Assembly (NCBI GenBank): GCA_963742715.1 | Contig: CAVUMR010000001.1 | Coordinates: 310,001-374,000, forward strand | DNA from: CAVUMR01 sp963742715 | Lineage (GTDB): Bacteria; Actinomycetota; Actinomycetes; Mycobacteriales; Micromonosporaceae | Direction of reading: 5' to 3' | Length of the DNA: 64,000 nucleotides | Shown here: piece by piece, positions 9,285 through 17,395 of the stretch | Layout: the number at the start of each line of letters is the position of its first letter | How positions within the stretch are numbered: the first letter of the stretch is position 1 | Translations under genes and position numbers: made by a program | Notes under the pieces: generated by a model | Databases searched by the model: none | What the model was told of the DNA's origin: nothing | Seen by the model: the letters and a program-made list of their open reading frames with translations, nothing else

Positions 9285-10517
9285 TCAGCTGTTGCCGATG
9301 GTCCCCAGCTCCTGGACCAGCACGTTGCTGAGCACGCCGCCGTCCTTCGCCACGTTGCGCAGGTACCACTTCTGCACCGGCGCGTGGTTGTCGGCGAACT
9401 GCCAGGTACCACGCGGGCTGTCGATCTGACCGATCTTCTTGATCGCCTCGTTGATCGTCTTGCCGGACACGTTGTCACCGGCCTGGGCGATCGCGCGGTC
9501 GAGAATCGCGGCGGAGTCCCACCCGGTCATGACGTACGCGGTCGGGCTGCCGCCGTACTTGCGCTGGTAGGCCGCCACGAACGCGCGGTTCTGCGCGTTG
9601 TCCTGGTCCACCGCGTAGTTCATGCAGTTCTTGATGTCCAGCGCGGCGTCACCCTCGGCATTGAGTACCGCGCCCTCGGTCACCGCGCCGGAGGCGAACA
9701 GCGGAATCTTGCCGGCCAGGCCGAAGCCCTTGTAGGTCTTGACGAAGTTGATCGCCGAGCCACCGGCCAGGAAGATGTACACCGCTTTCGCGCCGGACGC
9801 CTGGACCTGCTGCAGGTACGGCACGAAGTTCTCGTTCTGCGGCGGGAACGGCGTGAAGGTGGGCTTGCCACCGGGGTTCGCGATCTTGCCCTTGGCCGCG
9901 GTGAACGCCTCGACGAAGCCGCCGATCTGGTCCCGGCCACCCTGGCTCGCCGGGCCGAGCACGAACACCTTCTCGCCCTTGACCTGGTCGGCCACGTACG
10001 GGCCCATCGCCTTGCCGAAGTCAGAGCTCAGGAACGAAGCACTCCACTGGTACTCGTTGTTCTCGAGCTTGCCCGGCCAGCCCAGCGAACCCACCACCGG
10101 GATCTGCAGGCTGTCGGACAGCCGCTTCGCCGCGTTCACCGTGGCGGCCTGGGTCACGCCGGTGAGGGCGACTACGCCATCCTGCTTGAACAGCTTGGTG
10201 AGACCCGCCTGCGCCTTCTCCGGGGACTGCCCCTCGTCGGCCACCTTCAGGTCGATCTTGTGACCGCCGAGCTTGCCGCCGTGCTCGGCGATGTAGAGCT
10301 CGACGCCCTTCTGCTGGTCGACCCCGACCGTCTTCTGTACGCCGGAGAGGTCCGCGATGAAACCGATCTTGAGGGTGGAAGCCGCCTTGCCGCTGTCTTC
10401 CTCGCCGCCGAGGCTCGAGCCCGAGCAACCTGCAACCGCCAATAGTGCCGACGCGGCGGCGAGCCCGGCGAGCAGCCGTACTGCCACGCCCCGCCGCGCG
10501 TGAACTACATGAGCCAT
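9285..10517 (-). CDS. livK: Branched-chain amino acid-type ABC transporter substrate-binding lipoprotein LivK
   Basis: 410-aa periplasmic-binding-type lipoprotein (Peripla_BP_6 fold). The N-terminus has basic residues, a hydrophobic stretch and a lipobox ending AVAGC, followed by a Ser/Gly linker. The body shows the LivK-like pattern LKIGFIADLSG and DGVVALTGVTQAATV. Two ATGs are possible. The one at 10517 sits 10 nt after GGAGGA, whereas that at 10526 is only 1-2 nt from it, so I prefer 10517. It is the first gene and probably defines the operon's substrate. Confidence 0.92.
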   Translation of the reverse strand: MAHVVHARRGVAVRLLAGLAAASALLAVAGCSGSSLGGEEDSGKAASTLKIGFIADLSGVQKTVGVDQQKGVELYIAEHGGKLGGHKIDLKVADEGQSPEKAQAGLTKLFKQDGVVALTGVTQAATVNAAKRLSDSLQIPVVGSLGWPGKLENNEYQWSASFLSSDFGKAMGPYVADQVKGEKVFVLGPASQGGRDQIGGFVEAFTAAKGKIANPGGKPTFTPFPPQNENFVPYLQQVQASGAKAVYIFLAGGSAINFVKTYKGFGLAGKIPLFASGAVTEGAVLNAEGDAALDIKNCMNYAVDQDNAQNRAFVAAYQRKYGGSPTAYVMTGWDSAAILDRAIAQAGDNVSGKTINEAIKKIGQIDSPRGTWQFADNHAPVQKWYLRNVAKDGGVLSNVLVQELGTIGNS

Positions 10518-10850
10518 GAGGTTCATTTCCTCCGATTGCTGTAGCGGGCGAGCGTTCTCCGAACCCCGCCCCCGATGGGTCCCTTTGCCTACGCGGCCCC
10601 GGGGCGTTCTATCGCGACCGCCACCCTTGCGTCAACGCCGGGCAGCAGATTGTCACGAAGGATCTTCATCGATGTATGCGAATACATAGTTCGGGTACTC
10701 CGCGCACTCTACCCATCTCCGGGGCTTCCGGTCCCATTCGCTCCGCCGTTACCTGGACATTCATTGGGGTCATTGGCGTATTCCGCGCGTACCGGACCGG
10801 CAGCTGGCGCGTGGGTAGGGTGGGGCGAACTAGCGGATCTAGGAGTGTGA
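10518..10850. other. 333-bp divergent region between livK and the methyltransferase gene
   Basis: No gene is supported. It must contain the promoters of the liv operon (leftward) and of the methyltransferase gene (rightward). The middle is relatively AT-rich (about 10650-10700) and holds the inverted repeat at 10672-10687. A TAGGAG ribosome site precedes the methyltransferase ATG. Confidence 0.6.
10672..10687. promoter_or_regulatory. Inverted repeat ATGTAT-N4-ATACAT in the liv promoter region
   Basis: ATGTAT at 10672-10677 and ATACAT at 10682-10687 flank GCGA. This AT-rich dyad lies about 155 bp upstream of livK and 164 bp upstream of the methyltransferase, so it could regulate either. It is a candidate operator only. 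Confidence 0.35.
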
Positions 10851-11666
10851 ATGAGCCAGGCAACCGACTACTTCCTGGGAGAAACGCCTACGGAGCGTAA
10901 GCGTCTGGTAGCTCAGGCGGAAGCATTCGCCGACGAGGCCGGCGCATTGCTCGATCAGCTCGGGGTCCGGCCGGGCTGGCGCGCCATCGACGTCGGCTGC
11001 GGGCCGCTCGGCGTCGTACAGCTGCTCGCGGACCGGGTCGGCCCGGCCGGCCGCGTGGTCGGGTTGGAGCGCGAGGCGACCTTCGCCGCGATGGCGCGGC
11101 TGGAACTGGCCGAGCGCGGGGTCACCAACGCCGAGGTGATCGAGGCGGACATCCGCGACAACGCGGTACCGGCCGACTCCTTCGATCTCGCGCACGAGCG
11201 GCTGGTGCTGATCCAGTCCCCGGAGCCGGACGCCGTACTCGCCTCGATGATCCGGATGGTGCGACCGGGTGGACTGGTGGTCGCCGAGGAGCTCGACGCC
11301 GCCTCCTGGCTGTGCCACCCCCGGCACCACGCCTGGGACCGGCTCATGGAGACCTTCCTGTACATCGTCAACCAGTCCGGCTCGAACTCGGAGTTCGGCC
11401 GCGAGCTGCCGGCCCGGATGCGCGCGGCGGGGCTGGCCGACGTACAGGTCGAGGCGCGGGTACGGGCGATCAAGCCGGGCGAGTACCACCGCACCCACCT
11501 GTTGGCGCTGCTCGAGTCGGTACGCGACGCGGTGTTCGAGCAGGAGCTGCTGACCGAGCGGGAGTGGAACGGGCTGCACGCGGAACTGCAGGCGCACCTC
11601 GACGATCCGAACACTCTGGTGCTGCGGCAGACGCTGGTACAGGCCTGGGGCGTCAAGCCGGCCTAG
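10851..11666 (+). CDS. Class I SAM-dependent methyltransferase
   Basis: 271-aa Rossmann-fold methyltransferase. Motif I is VGCGPLG (in AIDVGCGPLG), followed by VVGLEREATF for the SAM ribose-binding acidic residue and LAHERLVLI near motif IV. The start ATG follows TAGGAG at good distance. Acceptor substrate cannot be read from sequence. It neighbours, and converges on, the TDO-like gene. It may therefore tailor the product of the halogenase/dioxygenase island, but this is inference from position only. Confidence 0.85.
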   Translation: MSQATDYFLGETPTERKRLVAQAEAFADEAGALLDQLGVRPGWRAIDVGCGPLGVVQLLADRVGPAGRVVGLEREATFAAMARLELAERGVTNAEVIEADIRDNAVPADSFDLAHERLVLIQSPEPDAVLASMIRMVRPGGLVVAEELDAASWLCHPRHHAWDRLMETFLYIVNQSGSNSEFGRELPARMRAAGLADVQVEARVRAIKPGEYHRTHLLALLESVRDAVFEQELLTEREWNGLHAELQAHLDDPNTLVLRQTLVQAWGVKPA

Positions 11667-11798
11667 CTCCGGGCGGTGGGGGTCGGCCCCGCGGTGGGCC
11701 GGCCTCGCGCTGGCGCCGGCCCCGGCGGCTGACAAAGCGGCCGGCCTCGCGGCGGCGCCGGCCTCGCTCTGGCGCCAGCCCGGAGGGAGCGCGGCGGG

Positions 11799-12845
11799 TC
11801 AGAGCAGGTTGCGGGCGGCCCACAGCTCCGGGAAGAACCGGTGCTCGGCGACCCGGCGCAGCCAGTCCACCCCACTGCTCGCCCCGGTACCGGGCCGGTT
11901 GCCGAGGATCCGCTCCACCACCAGCAGGTGTACCGCACGCCACCGGCCGGCGTGGTACGCCACGTCGGTGAGCGCCTCGGCCAGCAGGTACAGCTCCGGC
12001 GCTCGGCCGCGGTCGGCATAGATCGCCGACCACGCCTTCGCCACCGCCGGATGCGGCTGGTACGGCTCGCGCAGGTCGCGGCCCAGGTGCTCGGCCGGGA
12101 GGTCGGCACCGTGCCGGACCAGCACTTCGAGCGCCGCGTCGTACAGGCTGGGTTCGGCCAGCGCCGTGGCCACGGCGTCGTGGATCTCCGGTACGCCGCG
12201 ATGCGGCCGCAGCATCGCCGGTGACTTGTTCCCCAGCACGAACTCGAGCTGCCGGTACATGTACGACTGCACCCCGGAGGCGGCGCCGAGCGCGTCCCGG
12301 AACTGGTTGAACTCGTCCGGGCCGAGCGCGCGGAACACCTCCCACGAGTCGACCAGCAGGTTCTGGACGGTACCGGCGCGCCGCAGCGTCCACAGCGCGC
12401 CGTCCAGCCGGTCCGCGGCCAACTGCTCGCGGGCCGCCCGGAACTCCACGTAGAGCAGCTTGAACAGCAGCTCCTTGACCTGGCCCATGATGTAGAACGA
12501 CATCTCGGCGGGTGCCTGGGTACGCAGGTCCTGCAGCGAGAGCAGCGTGTCGATGTGCTCGTAGTCGAGGTACGGGCTGCGGGCGGTGTCCGACTCGAGC
12601 AGCGGCTCGCCGCCGGTCTCGATGGCACGCGCCCGCCGGGCCTCCTCGGACAGCGCCTGGAACTCACCGGCGTCGCCACGCATGTCGCCGTCGCCACGTA
12701 TGTCGCCGTCGCCGCGAATGCCGCCGTCGGTGCGGTGGTCGTCGCCGTCGGCGCCGCGGTCGTCGCCGTCGGCGCCGCGGTCGCCGTCGTCGGCGCCGCG
12801 GTCGTCGTCGTGGCTGCTACCGGAGCCGGACAGTGGACAGCTCAT
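11799..12845 (-). CDS. Tryptophan 2,3-dioxygenase-like heme protein with repeat-bearing N-terminus
   Basis: 348-aa TDO-superfamily protein. Family landmarks are present: YLDYEHIDTLLSLQ (residues 92-105), GVQSYMYRQLEFVLGNK with the carboxylate-binding Arg at 198, the probable proximal heme His at 306 and GTGASSG (319-325). The segment that normally reads IIQHQT around the distal His is YIMGQV here, so that His is Gly121. Residues about 12-59 are an Asp/Gly/Arg repeat absent from normal TDOs. An internal ATG at 12683 would give a conventional 294-aa protein. It overlaps the DUF6875 gene by 29 bp. Substrate may be tryptophan or a halotryptophan. Confidence 0.85.
   Translation of the reverse strand: MSCPLSGSGSSHDDDRGADDGDRGADGDDRGADGDDHRTDGGIRGDGDIRGDGDMRGDAGEFQALSEEARRARAIETGGEPLLESDTARSPYLDYEHIDTLLSLQDLRTQAPAEMSFYIMGQVKELLFKLLYVEFRAAREQLAADRLDGALWTLRRAGTVQNLLVDSWEVFRALGPDEFNQFRDALGAASGVQSYMYRQLEFVLGNKSPAMLRPHRGVPEIHDAVATALAEPSLYDAALEVLVRHGADLPAEHLGRDLREPYQPHPAVAKAWSAIYADRGRAPELYLLAEALTDVAYHAGRWRAVHLLVVERILGNRPGTGASSGVDWLRRVAEHRFFPELWAARNLL
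12669..12812 (-). repeat. Low-complexity GAC/GGC-type repeat in the TDO-like gene 5' end
   Basis: Degenerate tandem units of 6-12 bp encode runs such as RGADGDD and IRGDGD (about residues 12-59). The stretch lies between the first possible start (12845) and an internal ATG (12683). It probably arose by slippage and may be disordered or untranslated. Confidence 0.7.
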
Positions 12846-13662
12846 TGGCTCCCTCGTCGACCGTGTCGGCCAGTGGATCACCGTGGGCGGCCACCGCCGC
12901 CCGGTACGTCTCCACAAAATACGGGTCGAGCGCGGCCGGGCTGCGGTAGCGCTTGCCGTACCGGCGCGCGTAGTGCCGGAACCAGTGCGGCTTCTCGTGC
13001 AGGAAGAGGATGTCGTGGAAGGCGAGGTTGCGCACCGCGATCATCGGTACCGGCGACTGGAACGCGAGCATGTCGGGGTTGCGGGCGGCCTGCTCGGGGC
13101 AGTGCCGATGGAACTGCGCGAGCATGATGTCCTGCTCGACCAGCTGATCCTTGATCAGCGGCTGGGCATGGTCGAGCAGCGGGGCGTCCGCCTCGGACAG
13201 GTCCGGGAACTGCACGAGCAGCGCGTGCAGGATGCGGTTGCGGCCGGCCCACCGGATGGACCGGAACTCCCGTACGCAGTCGAGCACCACGTCCACGATC
13301 CGGGCCACGTCCGGCTCCGGGCCGACCGTCCAGGTACGCAGTTCGAAGGTGCCGTGCTCGCGGGCCGGGCCGACGAACGGGCAGACCGGCCCGTCCCGGT
13401 TCAGGTCCGGATGTGGCCGCATGATGAAGCTCTCCACCCAGCTCATCGTCGCCGCGGTCGGATCGACGGCGGCGGGATCGACCGCCAGGTGGTCGGCCGC
13501 GGTGCGGTTGGCGGCCATCCGGTCGAGAACCGCACGATCGCGCGCCAGGTGATCAGCGGGCCGCTGACCAGCAGGCATGGAATCGGGGTAGGTCACCATA
13601 CGTGCCGGGACGGGACAGGCGACGACATCCATCTGCTCATCCGGTCTCATGGCTCCAACCAT
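12817..13662 (-). CDS. DUF6875-type protein of unknown function
   Basis: 281-aa soluble protein that I assign to DUF6875 from the pattern RPHPDLNRDGPVCPFV (about residues 81-96) and the C-terminal YARRYGKRYRSP region. The middle has several His residues (LIKDQLVEQDIMLAQFHRHCP, HDILFLHEKPHWFRHYARR), which might bind a metal or heme; this is inference. The first 72 residues look poorly conserved, and an ATG at residue 73 (MSWVESF) is an alternative start. It is transcribed with the TDO-like gene and diverges from the halogenase. Biochemical function is unknown. Confidence 0.72.
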   Translation of the reverse strand: MVGAMRPDEQMDVVACPVPARMVTYPDSMPAGQRPADHLARDRAVLDRMAANRTAADHLAVDPAAVDPTAATMSWVESFIMRPHPDLNRDGPVCPFVGPAREHGTFELRTWTVGPEPDVARIVDVVLDCVREFRSIRWAGRNRILHALLVQFPDLSEADAPLLDHAQPLIKDQLVEQDIMLAQFHRHCPEQAARNPDMLAFQSPVPMIAVRNLAFHDILFLHEKPHWFRHYARRYGKRYRSPAALDPYFVETYRAAVAAHGDPLADTVDEGANELSTVRLR

Positions 13663-13904
13663 GTCGGGGGGCGCCGGTTGGCTGCGGTGGCCGCCAGGAT
13701 GGTAACCGCCAACGCAGGACTTGTGCGGTCCCCATCAGTCGTGCATGGTTCGGACCGGCCGCGCATCGCCGCCGTCCACTGATCACGCGTACCGGCAGCG
13801 CATCGTTCAGACCGTCCGCACACCGCGCGGACCGGCCGCGACGATCCGATCCGGCGGTGTCGCCGGCCCGTACGCCGAACACGTCGACCACCTGGGGAGC
13901 ACGC

Positions 13905-15507
13905 ATGATTGGCTCGGTAACGATCGTCGGTGGAGGTACCGCCGGCTGGATGACCGCTACCTATCTCAAGGCAGCGTTCGCTGACCGGATCTCCGTGACC
14001 CTCGTCGAGTCGAAGCGGGTTGGCGCCATCGGTGTGGGCGAGGCGACGTTCAGCACGATCCGTCATTTCTTCGACTACCTCGGCCTCGCCGAGCAGGACT
14101 GGATGCCGCACTGCGCGGCCTCGTACAAGCTCTCGATCCGGTTCGAAGACTGGCGCGGACCAGGCACGTTCTTCCACCACCCGTTCGAGAAGCCGCGCAA
14201 GGTGGACGGCTTCAACCTGGCCGACTGGTGGCTCGCGCTCGGTGACGAACCGGCCGAGTTCGACCGGCACTGCTACGTGCTGCACAAGCTGTGCGAGGCG
14301 CAGCGGGCCCCCCGGCACTTCGACGGCACGCTGTTCGCCGCCGAGCTGGACGGCGCGCCCCGCGGCGCCACTGTGGACGAGCAGCGCTCGCAGTTCCCGT
14401 ACGCCTACCACTTCGACGCCGACCTGCTGGCGAAGTACCTGACCACGTTCGGCGTGCAGAAGCAGGGCGTCCAGCACGTGATCGACGATGTGACCAATGT
14501 CGCGGTGGACGAGCGCGGCTGGATCAGCCACATCACCACCGCCGAGCACGGCGACATCGGCGGCGACCTGTTCATCGACTGCACCGGCTTCCGCGGCATC
14601 CTGATCAACCAGAAGCTCGGCGAGGAGTTCCAGTCGTTCCTCGACGTACTGCCGAACAACCGCGCGGTCGCGCTGCGGGTACCGCGGGACGGCGCGACCG
14701 AGGGCATGCGGCCGTACACCACGGCGATCGCGCAGGACAACGGCTGGATCTGGAACATCCCGCTGTACGGCCGGGACGGCATGGGCTACGTGTACTCGGA
14801 CGAGTTCTGCTCGCCGGAGGACGCGGAGCGGACGCTGCGCGAGGTGGCCGGCGGTGACAACGACCACCTCGTCGCAAACCACATCCGGATGCGGATCGGT
14901 CGCAACAACCGGTCCTGGGTGAACAACTGCGTGGCCATCGGCCTGTCCAGCGCGTTCGTCGAGCCGCTGGAGTCGACCGGCATCTTCTTCATCCAGCACG
15001 GGGTCGAGCAGCTGGTCCGGCACTTCCCGGACGAGCGGTGGGACCCGATGCTGCGCGAGCGGTACAACACCCGGGTCGGTCAGGTGGTGGACGGGGTCAA
15101 GGAGTTCCTCACCCTGCACTACCGCGCCGCCGGCCGGCGACGACACGCCGTACTGGAAGGAAGCCAAGACGCGCAAGCTGCCGGACGGCCTGGCCGGACG
15201 GCTCGACATCGCGCGGTCGCACCTGCTCGACGAGGAGAGCGTCTACCCGCACTACCACGGGTTCGAGACGCACTCGTGGATCACCATGACGATGGGTCTC
15301 GGGTGGCGGCCGGAGCACCCCCGCCCCGCGCTCGCGCACATGGATCCGAGTCGGGCCCGGGCCGAGTTCGCGAAGGTACGCGCCGACGCCGACCGGCTCG
15401 CCGCGTCACTGCCGAGCTGCTTCGAGTACGTGCAGGCCAAGCACGCGGCCGCCGGCGGTCAGGCGGCCACCCTGTACTCCGAGTCGATCGCCGGCCGCAA
15501 CGCCTGA
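13905..15507 (+). CDS. Flavin-dependent tryptophan halogenase, one frame break near 15130
   Basis: FADH2-dependent halogenase of the PrnA/RebH type, about 533 aa once the frame is restored. Visible motifs are GGGTAG (residues 9-14, FAD), the catalytic Lys75 in ASYKLSIRF, WIWNIP (281-286, the WxWxIP motif) and PLESTGI with Glu356. The frame breaks after about residue 409 in a GCCGCCGGCC run. Shifting by one base at about 15127-15137 restores PYWKEAKTRKLPDG and a typical C-terminus ending at 15507. One extra base explains it. A flavin reductase partner is not in the window. The start ATG follows GGGAG. Confidence 0.88.
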
Positions 15508-15525
15508 CCGACCCGCGCGTTCGGT

Positions 15526-16830
15526 CTACGCCGGGTGCCGCGGCGCCGCCGGCTCGTTCGGCGGCGCCGCGGACTCGGCGGCACGATCCAGAAACAGACC
15601 CCGCTCTCGTACGTTGCGGGTGAGCGCCGCCGCGCGTTCGAACTCCTGCCTCGCCTCGGCGTGCCGACCGAGCTTGGCGAGCAGGTCCCCTCGTACCGCC
15701 GGCAGCAGCGGATAGTTCTCCAGCGCCCGTGCCGAGACGAGCGCGTCGACGACCTCGAGTCCACGCTCAGGACCGGATGCCATCCCGACCGCGACCGCCC
15801 GGTTGAGCTGTACCACCGGCGACGGCCACAACTCTGCGAGCACCTGGTACAACGCGGCGATCCTCGACCAGTCGGTGTCCTCGACGGACAGCGCGCGGGC
15901 GTGGCACGCGGCGATCGCGGCCTGCACCGCGTACACCCCGGGGGTTGTGGTCAACTCCTCGGCCCGGGCGAGCGCCGCCAGGCCGCGCCGGACGAGCAGC
16001 CGGTCCCAGCGGTGCCGGTCCTGGTGCTGCAGCAGGACCGGCTCGCCGTCCGGCCCGGTGCGGGCCCCGGTGCGGGACGCCTGGATCTCCATCAGCGCGA
16101 CCAGCCCGTGCACCTCGGGCTCGGCCGGCGCGAGTCCGGCGAGGATCCGGCCGAGTCGGAGCGCCTCGGTACACAGCGTCGGCCGCATCCAGTCGTCCCC
16201 GGCGGTGGCCGAGTAGCCCTCGTTGAAGACGAGGTAGATCACTTCCAGTACGTCGGCCAACCGGTCGGCCAGTTCGGCCGGCGGCGGCAGCTCGAACGGC
16301 ACCCGCTTCTCGGCGAGCGTGCGCTTGGCCCGGGAGATGCGCTGCCCCACGGTCGCCTCCGGCACCAGGAACGCCCGGGCGATCTCGTCGGTGGTCAGCC
16401 CGCCGAGCAGCCGAAGCGTCAACGCGACCCGCGACTCGGTGGACAGCACCGGATGGCAGGCGATGAAGATCAGCCGGAGCAGGTCGTCCTCGATGGGGTT
16501 GTCCAGGGCGGCGTCCGGCGGCTCGATGGGCTGCCGGCTCTCCAGTTCGCGGCCGAGTTCGGCGAGCTTCCGCTCGTACGTGCCGCGCCGGCGGAGCAGG
16601 TCGATCGCCCGGTGCTTGGCGGTGGCCATCAGCCACGCGGCCGGGTTGTCCGGCACCCCCGCCCCGGGCCACTGTTCGAGCGCGATGACCAGCGCGTCCT
16701 GGGCAAGCTCCTCGGCAAGACCCACGTCGTGTACGACCCGGGCGAGGCCGGCGATCAGCCGGGCCGACTCGATCCGCCAGACCGCCTCGATCGCGCGGTG
16801 GGTGGCGCGAAGAGGATCGGTAGCCGTCAC
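15526..16830 (-). CDS. ECF RNA polymerase sigma factor with DUF6596/TPR-like C-terminus (DGPF-associated type)
   Basis: 434-aa sigma-70 family protein. Region 2 is near the N-terminus (LAEELAQDALVIALEQWP, then PAAWLMATAKHRAIDLLRRR) and region 4 follows (TTDEIARAFLVPEATVGQRISRAKRTL). The long C-terminal domain (DRLADVLEVIYLVFNEGY onward) replaces an anti-sigma partner in this group. The start is the GTG at 16828-16830, which lies at the centre of a 33-bp palindrome. The gene follows the YciI/DGPF protein, the usual pairing for this sigma class (often called ECF42). Target promoters are unknown. Confidence 0.9.
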   Translation of the reverse strand: MTATDPLRATHRAIEAVWRIESARLIAGLARVVHDVGLAEELAQDALVIALEQWPGAGVPDNPAAWLMATAKHRAIDLLRRRGTYERKLAELGRELESRQPIEPPDAALDNPIEDDLLRLIFIACHPVLSTESRVALTLRLLGGLTTDEIARAFLVPEATVGQRISRAKRTLAEKRVPFELPPPAELADRLADVLEVIYLVFNEGYSATAGDDWMRPTLCTEALRLGRILAGLAPAEPEVHGLVALMEIQASRTGARTGPDGEPVLLQHQDRHRWDRLLVRRGLAALARAEELTTTPGVYAVQAAIAACHARALSVEDTDWSRIAALYQVLAELWPSPVVQLNRAVAVGMASGPERGLEVVDALVSARALENYPLLPAVRGDLLAKLGRHAEARQEFERAAALTRNVRERGLFLDRAAESAAPPNEPAAPRHPA

Positions 16831-16844
16831 GGCTACCGATCCTC
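16812..16844. promoter_or_regulatory. 33-bp perfect palindrome spanning the sigma-factor start codon
   Basis: Sixteen-base arms pair perfectly around one central base at 16828: GAGGATCGGTAGCCGT and its exact complement. The GTG start codon lies inside. As DNA it could be an operator. As RNA it would form a long hairpin hiding the start codon. No Shine-Dalgarno is obvious nearby. Confidence 0.75.
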
Positions 16845-16905
16845 GCACTGGTCTTCGGGTTGGTCGTTCGGGTTGGTCGTTCGGTATCGCTCGTGCGGAT
16901 CGGTC

Positions 16906-16968
16906 GGGTGGCGCCAGACGGGAGACGGGTGGCACCAGTCGGGAGGCGGGTGGCACCAGTCGGGAGGC
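16906..16968. repeat. Three tandem 21-bp repeats upstream of the sigma gene
   Basis: Units at 16906-16926, 16927-16947 and 16948-16968. Units 2 and 3 are identical and unit 1 differs at a few bases. They fill most of the 153-bp gap between the DGPF-protein stop and the sigma start. Two helical turns per unit would place repeated sites on one DNA face. Confidence 0.75.
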
Positions 16969-16983
16969 GCTCGGCGGGTGGCG

Positions 16984-17355
16984 CTAGGCGGGTGGCGCGA
17001 AATCCTCCGGTCCGAACACCTTGAGCACGTCGGCTTCGCCCTCCCACCCGGGCCACAGGTCCCGGTGCAGCTTCACGAACCGGGTGGTCCACTCGACCGC
17101 CTCGTCCCTGGACCGCACCTCGTACATCGCGTAGCTGATCAGTTCCTTCGCCTCGGTGAACGGGCCGTCGGTCACGCTCAACCGGCCACCGGAGAGCTGT
17201 ACCCGGGCACCGGCCGCGCTGGGCGCGAGTCCCGCGTTGTCCAGCAGCGCGCCGGCCTTCGTCGCTTCCTCGCCGAGCGCCATGATCCCGTTCATCAACT
17301 CCGGCGGCGGCGGGCTGTCCGGCTGGTTGCCCTTGAGAATCACCAGGTAACGCAT
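16984..17355 (-). CDS. YciI-like / DGPF-domain protein, sigma-factor partner
   Basis: 123-aa protein of the YciI/DGPF (YCII-related) fold. The name-giving DGPF motif is visible in LSVTDGPFTEAKELI. The start MRYLVILKG is typical and the ATG lies at 17353-17355. It is transcribed just ahead of the sigma factor. Such proteins are near-constant companions of this sigma class and may sense or act on a small molecule, but no catalytic activity has been assigned from sequence. Confidence 0.9.
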   Translation of the reverse strand: MRYLVILKGNQPDSPPPPELMNGIMALGEEATKAGALLDNAGLAPSAAGARVQLSGGRLSVTDGPFTEAKELISYAMYEVRSRDEAVEWTTRFVKLHRDLWPGWEGEADVLKVFGPEDFAPPA

Positions 17356-17395
17356 CGCGGTATCCCCCTCAGTCTGAAACTGATGTCGTTGGTGG

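Noticed and set aside
10851..15507. A complete kynurenine or chlorokynurenine pathway
   Set aside because: No formamidase, kynureninase or flavin reductase gene is present in the island; only the halogenase and a TDO-like protein are seen.
16906..16968. CRISPR array
   Set aside because: Three 21-bp units are directly adjacent with no spacers and no cas genes nearby.
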